A DNA stretch of 36,251 nt. It comes from an uncultured Olsenella sp. (GTDB lineage: Bacteria > Actinomycetota > Coriobacteriia > Coriobacteriales > Atopobiaceae). The notes under the pieces are model-generated. The model was given only the letters and a program-made list of their open reading frames with translations. It was not told the origin of the DNA and did not search any database. The stretch spans positions 1 through 36,251 of the forward strand of contig CASEQJ010000022.1 in NCBI GenBank assembly GCA_949290055.1, written 5' to 3'. Shown in pieces: positions 31,072 through 36,251 of the stretch (its first letter is position 1; every line of letters begins with the position of its first letter). Both the position numbers and the translations under genes were made by a program.

Positions 31072-31269
31072 ATGAAGACGTTGCGACAAGTCCGCGAGAG
31101 CAAGGGAGTAACCAAGGCTGCCATATGTCGTCATCTGGGCATTTCAAAGCCCACATACGATGACTATGAGCAGCATCCGGAACGCATGAGAATCGAGACA
31201 GCCAAACGGTTGGCTGCGTTTCTCGGCATCAGTGTCTCAGATATTTTTTTCTACTCGAAGTGTAATTAA
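31072..31269 (+). CDS. Cro-like HTH regulator
   Basis: 65 residues from ATG 31072 with AAAGGAGG upstream. One HTH_3 domain (VTKAAICRHLGISKPTYDDY). It is divergent from the repressor and first in the early rightward operon, the classic Cro position. Its A+T-rich composition differs from its neighbours, as is usual for a regulatory island. Confidence 0.82.
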   Translation: MKTLRQVRESKGVTKAAICRHLGISKPTYDDYEQHPERMRIETAKRLAAFLGISVSDIFFYSKCN

Positions 31270-31273
31270 ATTT
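31258..31273. promoter_or_regulatory. Second operator-like site after the Cro-like gene
   Basis: AAGTGTAATTA here is an exact match to the reverse complement of the left part of the operator at 31037-31052; the whole 16-bp site matches at about 14 positions. It overlaps the Cro stop codon and may control the next genes. Confidence 0.55.
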
Positions 31274-31295
31274 CACTTATGAAAGGAGCAGGTTC

Positions 31296-31604
31296 ATGAC
31301 GAAAGAGGAGCGCGAGCGGGCCAAGCAGGCGCTGCTGGGACTGGCCAGGTGCGCGGTCAGCGGTCTCGTGTACGCCGTCACCTACCGCATCGCCTCCTCG
31401 GCGCTGCCAGGCTCGGAGGGAACCATCATGGCCGCGATGCTTGGCGTCTTCGCGGCGGACCTGGATTCCAGAGGCGTGGCATACGAGGGCGGCGGACGCG
31501 GCGGCAAGCACCTGCGCGCCGAGGGGGCCGACCGCCCAGACGTCGGGGCGGTCGGCGAGGGGGTCGCGGCGCGCTATCGGGAGAGGGCGCGCGGGATCTC
31601 CTAG
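31296..31604 (+). CDS. Early hypothetical protein
   Basis: 102 residues, ATG behind GAAAGGAG. A charged N-terminus is followed by a moderately hydrophobic helix (about 10-45, LARCAVSGLVYAVTYRIAS) and a Gly-rich polar tail. No family is recognised. It is the first gene after the second operator, so probably an early-expressed accessory protein. Confidence 0.6.
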   Translation: MTKEERERAKQALLGLARCAVSGLVYAVTYRIASSALPGSEGTIMAAMLGVFAADLDSRGVAYEGGGRGGKHLRAEGADRPDVGAVGEGVAARYRERARGIS

Positions 31605-31641
31605 AGGCGCAGGGACTCCACCACACGAAGGAGGCACGGCA

Positions 31642-31848
31642 ATGAGGCTGGTGTTCATGGCGGCGCGGACAGCGTGCGCGGTCTTCCTGGCAATGGGGCT
31701 CCTGACGGGCAGCGGGGAGGTCGCCGCGATCGCCGCCTCGGCGCTGCTGGCCTGCGACGCCCAGGTCAGGGTCGCTCGCCTAGAGGAGCTGGAAGAGGCC
31801 CCAGAGCAACCCGGCGAGGGCGGAGATTCTCGTGGCCCAGTCGATTAG
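31642..31848 (+). CDS. Small early membrane protein
   Basis: 68 residues, ATG with AAGGAGG upstream. One or two hydrophobic segments (about 3-37, VFMAARTACAVFLAMGLL, AAIAASALLAC), then an acidic tail. It might alter the host membrane or exclude other phages, but nothing in the sequence proves this. Confidence 0.55.
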   Translation: MRLVFMAARTACAVFLAMGLLTGSGEVAAIAASALLACDAQVRVARLEELEEAPEQPGEGGDSRGPVD

Positions 31849-32040
31849 GTTCGCCGCCGCGCGCACGCGCTCGGACTCGCACAGCGAGTTGATCCGGGAG
31901 GCCAGGCTGACGCGCCCCATGTGCCTCGGCCGATATGTCCGCTCCTCACGTCTCATGGCGCGCACCGTGCGCGAGGTGTCGCCAGCTCGTCTACCAGCGG
32001 TTTCTCAGAGTTTCCGCAGATAGACGAGCATGTTTTGAAA

Positions 32041-32067
32041 ACGCGAAAGTGTCCATTCGTTTCGCGT
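32041..32067. promoter_or_regulatory. Perfect inverted repeat in an early intergenic region
   Basis: ACGCGAAA (32041-32048... spacer of 11 nt) and TTTCGCGT (32060-32067) are perfect complements. The site lies 30 bp before the next start codon, in the A+T-richer end of the gap 31849-32097. The remainder of that gap has no convincing gene; a 61-residue minus-strand frame lacks a ribosome-binding site. Confidence 0.5.
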
Positions 32068-32097
32068 CTGCACGAAAAGAACAGAAAGGAGAACGAA

Positions 32098-32301
32098 GTG
32101 CCGAGCACCACCACCGACCTGCGCGAGACCACGCGCGTCACCGACGCCGTGAAGAAGCTCGCCTACCGCATGTTCGGGTTCCGCGAGTACCTGGTCCGCC
32201 CGCTCGAGGCGGACCCCGACGACCCCAGCCGCCACTGCCTCTTCGAGGTCTGCGGGGTCACGTACCGCGTGGAGGACGGCGCCATCTCCATCGACGGATG
32301 A
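32098..32301 (+). CDS. Small early hypothetical protein
   Basis: 67 residues, GTG with AAAGGAG upstream. Compact alpha/beta text (VTDAVKKLAYRMFGFREYLV, FEVCGVTYRVEDGAISIDG). No family recognised. It starts a new run of coupled genes after the inverted repeat. Confidence 0.6.
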   Translation: MPSTTTDLRETTRVTDAVKKLAYRMFGFREYLVRPLEADPDDPSRHCLFEVCGVTYRVEDGAISIDG

Positions 32302-32483
32302 CGCCCGCGCAGAGGGCCATGTGCCGCGCGGTCCGCGAGGCCGTGGCCGAGTACTTCGAGAGCGAGGGAAACGAGAGGAGATACCAGCTATGGATGGAAT
32401 CGAGAGGGAGAGGGGGCGCGCCAGAGCCTGCCAGCGTCGCGCGCGCCCCCGGACGGGCCTCGGATGGGCCCTCGGCGACATGA
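32298..32483 (+). CDS. Small hypothetical protein
   Basis: 61 residues, ATGA overlap with the previous gene. The first 35 residues form a plausible helix pair (MTPAQRAMCRAVREAVAEY). The rest is low-complexity Gly/Ala/Arg that overlaps the next gene for 94 bp, so the true end of the folded part may be earlier. Confidence 0.45.
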   Translation: MTPAQRAMCRAVREAVAEYFESEGNERRYQLWMESRGRGGAPEPASVARAPGRASDGPSAT

Positions 32484-32590
32484 TAGCCGAGACGGGGCGG
32501 GCGACGCCGCGGGACTGGGCCGCGCTCGCGCTCGTGGCGCTCCTGATCGTCCTGGGAGGCCTCCTGGAGGGGTCGACATGGCCGATGTAG
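32390..32590 (+). CDS. Small single-pass membrane protein
   Basis: 66 residues from ATG 32390, with GAGAGGAG at a good distance. A basic N-terminus (RERGRARACQRRARPR) is followed by one membrane helix (about 43-60, WAALALVALLIVLGGLL). The basic N-terminus suggests it stays inside. It shares 94 bp with the upstream gene in another frame. Confidence 0.5.
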   Translation: MDGIERERGRARACQRRARPRTGLGWALGDMIAETGRATPRDWAALALVALLIVLGGLLEGSTWPM

Positions 32591-32979
32591 AGCGCGCCAG
32601 GCAGATGGTGGCCAAGGCTTGCCACTGGGTCCGCCTCCACCCCGACCGCTGGCAGAGGCTCAAGGACTTCTGCGGCTACCTCATGGACGAGGGTGACCTC
32701 ATCCAGCGCGGCAACGTCTACGAGCTGGCCCGCCAGTACGGGCTCGACGTGATGCTCGCGAGCGAGTTCAGGCGCGACCACAACCTGTGGAGCGTGCTGT
32801 CGCGCTACATGGTCATGGAGCGGCCCGCGCTGCTCTCGGCCATCCGCTTCCGCGAGACGCCGGTGGACGAGGTGGACCTCGTGGCCTACTGGCGCGACAT
32901 CGTGGGGCCGGACGAGTTCGTGGCCGGCTCCCTCGCGGAGGCCCGGAGGGTCTGGGACGTCCAGAGGGGCGCCCGGTGA
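32578..32979 (+). CDS. Early hypothetical protein
   Basis: 133 residues, ATG with CTGGAGGGG upstream, overlapping the previous gene by 13 bp. Mainly helical, with many Trp and Tyr residues (VRLHPDRWQRLKDFCGYL, FRRDHNLWSVLSRYMV). It precedes the resolvase gene with a GTGA overlap, so it may act in recombination or replication, but no family is recognised. Confidence 0.6.
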   Translation: MADVERARQMVAKACHWVRLHPDRWQRLKDFCGYLMDEGDLIQRGNVYELARQYGLDVMLASEFRRDHNLWSVLSRYMVMERPALLSAIRFRETPVDEVDLVAYWRDIVGPDEFVAGSLAEARRVWDVQRGAR

Positions 32980-33341
32980 CCGGCGGCCTCGTGGTGGAGG
33001 GCCGCCTCCCCTCCCTCAACGAGTACGTTGCGGCCGAGCGCGCGAACCGCTTCAAGGCCGCCGCCATGAAGCGCAGGGAGACCGAGAGGGTCCGCGACGC
33101 GGCCCTCGCCCAGGGGTGCCCGCGCTTCGAGGGGCCCGTGACGGTCCGCTTCCTCTGGGTGGAGCCCAACCGCAGGCGCGACCTCGACAACGTGGCCTTC
33201 GCCAAGAAGTTCGTGCTCGACGGCCTCGTGGCCGCCGGCGTGCTCGCGGGCGACGGCCAGAGGTTCGTGGTCGGGCTCCAGGACACGTTCGAGGTCGACC
33301 CCGCGAGGCCGCGCGTGGTCGTGGAGGTGAGGGGCGCGTGA
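32976..33341 (+). CDS. RusA-like Holliday junction resolvase
   Basis: 121 residues, GTGA-coupled to the previous gene. RRDLDNVAFAKKFVLDGL and AGDGQRFV contain the RusA acidic set (Asp69, Asp71, Asp82, with Asp93 at the usual DD position). PSLNEYV near residue 12 is also typical. The enzyme cuts four-way junctions made during phage replication and recombination. Confidence 0.87.
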   Translation: MTGGLVVEGRLPSLNEYVAAERANRFKAAAMKRRETERVRDAALAQGCPRFEGPVTVRFLWVEPNRRRDLDNVAFAKKFVLDGLVAAGVLAGDGQRFVVGLQDTFEVDPARPRVVVEVRGA

Positions 33342-33910
33342 CGAGGAAGGGGGCCAGGCAGCACCCGCTCACCATGGAGGGCTACGCGTACGTGCTCGCG
33401 AACGCCGGAAGGGTGCCGGCGAGGGAGATCCGCCGGAAGCTGCGCATCACGAAGAACCAGCTCGAGTCCGCCCGCAGGAAGCTCAACCGCCAGGGGGCGA
33501 ACATCACGCTCCGATGCTTCCGGTCGAGGCTCGCCCTGTGCCCGTCGTGCGGTTGCATGAGGTCGACGACGGACAACCGGTGGGGCATCTGCGAGCCGTG
33601 CCGCAGGGCGCGCCAGCTCGCCGAGATACAGGCCCGCACGGCGGAGCTCCTGGCGCGACTGCCGGAGGCCGAGCGTGCCCTCTACGCGGAGACGGAGGCG
33701 GAGACCGAGTCCATGGCCGACCCGATGCCGAGCATGCCGCCCACGAGGGGCATGAGCGAGTACCAGAGGGCAAAGGCGACGGACGAGCACGACCGCGCGA
33801 TGGAGAGGTGGCTCGCGACCTACTACCGCAGGCGCGTCAAGGCCGCCCAGAAGCGCAAGGAGCGGATCGAGAAGAAGCTGAGAAATTCTCAAGAAAGTGC
33901 CCAGTTTTAG
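33338..33910 (+). CDS. HTH and zinc-ribbon putative regulator
   Basis: 190 residues, GTGA-coupled to the resolvase gene. The N-terminus (VPAREIRRKLRITKNQLESA) reads as a helix-turn-helix. A zinc ribbon follows at about 68-88 (CPSCGC, CEPC), then an acidic helix and a very basic C-terminal helix (RRRVKAAQKRKERIEKK). It could be a middle or late gene activator. No named family. Confidence 0.6.
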   Translation: MTRKGARQHPLTMEGYAYVLANAGRVPAREIRRKLRITKNQLESARRKLNRQGANITLRCFRSRLALCPSCGCMRSTTDNRWGICEPCRRARQLAEIQARTAELLARLPEAERALYAETEAETESMADPMPSMPPTRGMSEYQRAKATDEHDRAMERWLATYYRRRVKAAQKRKERIEKKLRNSQESAQF

Positions 33911-33940
33911 AAAACCGCAGGTAGACAGCTAGGAGGAGAC

Positions 33941-34225
33941 ATGTTCGGAATGAAGAGTAAGGTCGAGCGCGTGACCGTCACGGTGCGAGCCGTGACGCGC
34001 GACGGGCTCTGCGAGTCCGTCGCCCGCATCTGCGAGGCGTTCGACGAGGGGGCCGCAGAGGACGCGGCCAGGGCGCTCGTGTACGCGGGCGTCGGGCTCG
34101 GCGCGTGCATGATGGCCGACGAGGTGGCCAACGGCCCGACCGACGGGGACGAGCTCGCCCGCATGCGCGGGGACGTGGACGAGGTCGCCAGGATGGTCCT
34201 GGCGGCAAGGGGGGTGGCCCTCTGA
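33941..34225 (+). CDS. Early hypothetical protein
   Basis: 94 residues, ATG with AGGAGGAGA upstream. The pattern is short beta strands then helices (VERVTVTVRAVTRDGLCESV, AARALVYAGVGLGACMMAD). Function unknown. It starts a new coupled block after an A+T-rich gap and overlaps the ParB-like gene by one base (TGATG). Confidence 0.6.
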   Translation: MFGMKSKVERVTVTVRAVTRDGLCESVARICEAFDEGAAEDAARALVYAGVGLGACMMADEVANGPTDGDELARMRGDVDEVARMVLAARGVAL

Positions 34226-35505
34226 TGCAGACCATGGAGCTCGTGGACATCGAGGACGTCTACCCCTACGAGGAGAACGACGTCCGCATGAACCCCAGGG
34301 ACGTGGACGACCCGGCGTGCCGAGAGTACATCGCGCAGCTCGCTGAGCAGTTCCGCCACAACCGCCTCAACCCGGGCCAGCCGCGCGTGCGGCCCATCCT
34401 GTACCGCGACGGCGGCATCTACCAGATCGTCGACGGCGAGTGCCGCTACGAGGCCATGAAGCTCGCCGGCACGCGAAAGTTCTACGCCGACGTCTTCGAC
34501 GACCTCGCGGACGCCGAGCTCGCGCGCCAGGAGGCGGCGAAGGCCATGGTGGAGACCGACGCGAAGCGCGCTCTCACCGCCGAGGAGCTGAGCCGGGGCG
34601 TGCAGACCATGCTCGCGCTCGACGTGCCCGAGGAGGAGGCCGCCGCCTCGGCCCGCGTGGGCGCCGACGTGGTGAGGCGCGCCCGCAGGGCCTCCCGCGA
34701 GGTCGGGGACGCCGCCTACGACATGACGCTCGACCGCCTCTGCGCCATCGCCGAGTTCGAGGGCGACGAGGCCGCCGTGGCCGAGCTGAGGGACTGCCTC
34801 GCGAGGGACTGGCGAGGCGTGTACGGGCGCCTGCGCGCCAGGAGGGAGCGCGAGGAGGCCGTCGCCGGGATGGTCGAGAAGGCGCGCGCCGCGGGCGTCG
34901 AGGTCGTGGGGAGCACCCCGGAGGGCTTCGTCGCGTGCAGGACGTTCGGCCAGTACCAGGCGGCCGGCATCGACGCGTACCTCGCCGGGGAGCACGCCGG
35001 GAAGGCCGTCGCCACGGGCTACGGGCTCACCTTCCTGGAGCCCGCCGCCGGCGGCGCCGACGACGAGGAGGCCCGCTGCAGGGCCCAGGAGAAGGCGGAC
35101 TTCTACGCGGCGTGGGACGGCGCCGAGAGGGCGCGCGACGCCTGGGTCGGCGAGCGCGCCGCCGACCTCTCGGGCATGAGGGAGACGGCGCGCTTCCTCG
35201 CGGCGAGGGCGGCCGAGGGCCGCGAGGCCGCCAGGTTCTCCGAGAGGACGGGGGTCGCGGTCCAGGCGACGCCCTGCCTCCTGGCCGTGGCCGTCGGCTA
35301 CGAGGGCCTGCAGGTGCCGAACCAGTTCGCGGCGTGGAGCGCCGTGGACGAGGGCGACCGCGAGTACCTGTACGCGGCGGCCGCGGAGGACTTCGCCGGC
35401 CTGCTCGCGGCGATGGAGGCCGACGGGTACGAGCCGTGCGACGAGGAGAGGTCCGTGGCGGCAGTCTGCCGCGAGGTCGCGGGAGAGGGGGACGGCGATG
35501 AGTAG
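34225..35505 (+). CDS. ParB-like (ParB/Srx fold) protein
   Basis: 426 residues. Residues about 1-90 are a ParB N-terminal domain with DGECRYEAMKLAGTRKF, equivalent to the GERRYRA CTP-binding motif. A helical region (about 110-200) may contain the HTH. The C-terminal 200 residues are specific to phages. Next to DUF1351, RusA and SSB genes, a role in DNA recombination or replication is more likely than plasmid partition. Confidence 0.72.
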   Translation: MQTMELVDIEDVYPYEENDVRMNPRDVDDPACREYIAQLAEQFRHNRLNPGQPRVRPILYRDGGIYQIVDGECRYEAMKLAGTRKFYADVFDDLADAELARQEAAKAMVETDAKRALTAEELSRGVQTMLALDVPEEEAAASARVGADVVRRARRASREVGDAAYDMTLDRLCAIAEFEGDEAAVAELRDCLARDWRGVYGRLRARREREEAVAGMVEKARAAGVEVVGSTPEGFVACRTFGQYQAAGIDAYLAGEHAGKAVATGYGLTFLEPAAGGADDEEARCRAQEKADFYAAWDGAERARDAWVGERAADLSGMRETARFLAARAAEGREAARFSERTGVAVQATPCLLAVAVGYEGLQVPNQFAAWSAVDEGDREYLYAAAAEDFAGLLAAMEADGYEPCDEERSVAAVCREVAGEGDGDE

Positions 35506-36251
35506 CGAGGTCGTCGAGGTCCAGGCCGAGGTCGTGGAGGACCGGGGTCTCTCCGTGAGCTTCACGCCCGCCGCCATCGTGGCCAACTTCGACGCGCTCG
35601 ACGAGCGCGTGAGCGGGATGGTCGCGGGCTACGAGGGGGCGCGCTACGACCTCTCGGACCCGGACGCGGTCAGGCAGGCGAAGCGCGACAGGGCCTACCT
35701 GAACGGCATCGCCAAGGAGATCGACGAGAGGCGCCGCGCCGTCAAGCGCGAGTACATGCGGCCCTACGACGAGTTCGAGGCGCGCGCCAACGCCATCACG
35801 GCGAAGGTCAAGGCGGCCAGCGCCGGCATCAAGGTGCAGCTCGACGAGGCCGAGGGGAGGCGCAAGGCCAGGCTCTACGACGACCTCAGGGGCTACTACG
35901 AGGACCTGGCCGGCCTCCTGGCGCCCGTGGTCCCCTACGAGCGCATCCACGAGGAGCGTTGGCTCAACAAGACCTTCGGCGAGGCGAGGGCCCGGCAGGC
36001 CATCGACGAGAGGGTGACCAGGGTCGCGCGCGACTGGGACGCGCTCAAGGAGGGCGAGGGCTCGCCGCGCTACGAGGTGGCGGAGCGCACCTTCTTCGAG
36101 ACGCTGGACCTGGGCGCCGCCCTCGCGGCGCAGCGCGAGGCCCGCGAGGCGGACGAGCGCATCGCCGAGCTGAGGGAGGCCGTCAAGGGGCCGGCCGAGG
36201 CGACGCCCGACCCGGAGCCGGAGCCCGAGCCGGAGCCGGAGCCCGCGCCCG
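35498..36251 (+). CDS. DUF1351 recombination-module protein (partial)
   Basis: ATGA-type overlap with the ParB-like gene. At least 251 residues, cut by the window end. The long helical body with KRDRAYLNGIAKEIDERRR and FEARANAITAKVKAAS is that of DUF1351, found beside phage RecT/ERF annealing proteins. The final residues are repeated Pro-Glu. The missing 3' end probably leads to an annealase and the start of ssb. Confidence 0.78.
   Translation, partial: MSSEVVEVQAEVVEDRGLSVSFTPAAIVANFDALDERVSGMVAGYEGARYDLSDPDAVRQAKRDRAYLNGIAKEIDERRRAVKREYMRPYDEFEARANAITAKVKAASAGIKVQLDEAEGRRKARLYDDLRGYYEDLAGLLAPVVPYERIHEERWLNKTFGEARARQAIDERVTRVARDWDALKEGEGSPRYEVAERTFFETLDLGAALAAQREAREADERIAELREAVKGPAEATPDPEPEPEPEPEPAP

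Noticed and set aside
31780..31965. 61-residue minus-strand frame with a hydrophobic C-terminus
   Set aside because: No ribosome-binding site, opposite to the early operon, and overlapping a better supported gene.
1..36251. CRISPR array or tRNA genes
   Set aside because: No regularly spaced direct repeats with unique spacers and no cloverleaf with T-loop consensus were seen. A covariance-model scan was not possible.

Overview
The window is about 68% G+C and is wall-to-wall phage DNA: a temperate, tailed, siphovirus-type phage. No host housekeeping gene is visible. High G+C, S-layer-homology (SLH) repeats on the endolysin, and a GDCM-type S24 repressor together suggest a host in the Actinomycetota, most likely a gut Coriobacteriia (Collinsella, Olsenella or Eggerthella-like). 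That host call is an inference, not something shown by a host gene.

Layout. 1-2992: end of the replication module. It holds the acidic tail of an SSB, a replication initiator gene that carries 12-bp iterons, a DnaC-like ATPase, an HNH-like protein, and a chain of very small genes joined by ATGA or GTGA overlaps. 3055-3885: a DNA methyltransferase-like gene with a G10 tract. 3899-9188: packaging and head entry (fused TerS-TerL, portal, minor capsid protein with a metalloprotease-like tail). 9351-12979: scaffold, capsid, connectors and an Ig-decorated tail tube. 13080-20071: tail chaperones, tape measure, Dit and Tal. 20101-25245: receptor-binding region, containing a diversity-generating-retroelement (DGR) type target gene and a reverse transcriptase between two paralogous carbohydrate-binding tail proteins. 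25311-27149: lysis genes. 27188-30969 (minus strand): large serine integrase, STAS-like protein, ATP-binding protein and repressor. 31072-36251 (plus strand): Cro-like protein, small early genes, RusA-like resolvase, ParB-like protein and DUF1351 protein.

Both window ends fall in the same recombination/replication module (DUF1351 at the right end, SSB at the left). Lysis and integration genes are contiguous with no host DNA. This fits a circular or circularly permuted, non-integrated phage genome opened near ssb, possibly with a small amount missing at the join.

Main points of interest: (1) a DGR-type cassette whose template repeat I cannot find and whose RT has an in-frame TAA exactly where a Tyr codon is expected; (2) a three-gene lysogeny operon in which an S24 repressor with Cys in place of Ser is followed 3 bp later by a GHKL ATPase and then a DUF4325 STAS-like protein, a possible partner-switching control of lysogeny; (3) a 12-bp iteron array inside the initiator gene, a likely replication origin.
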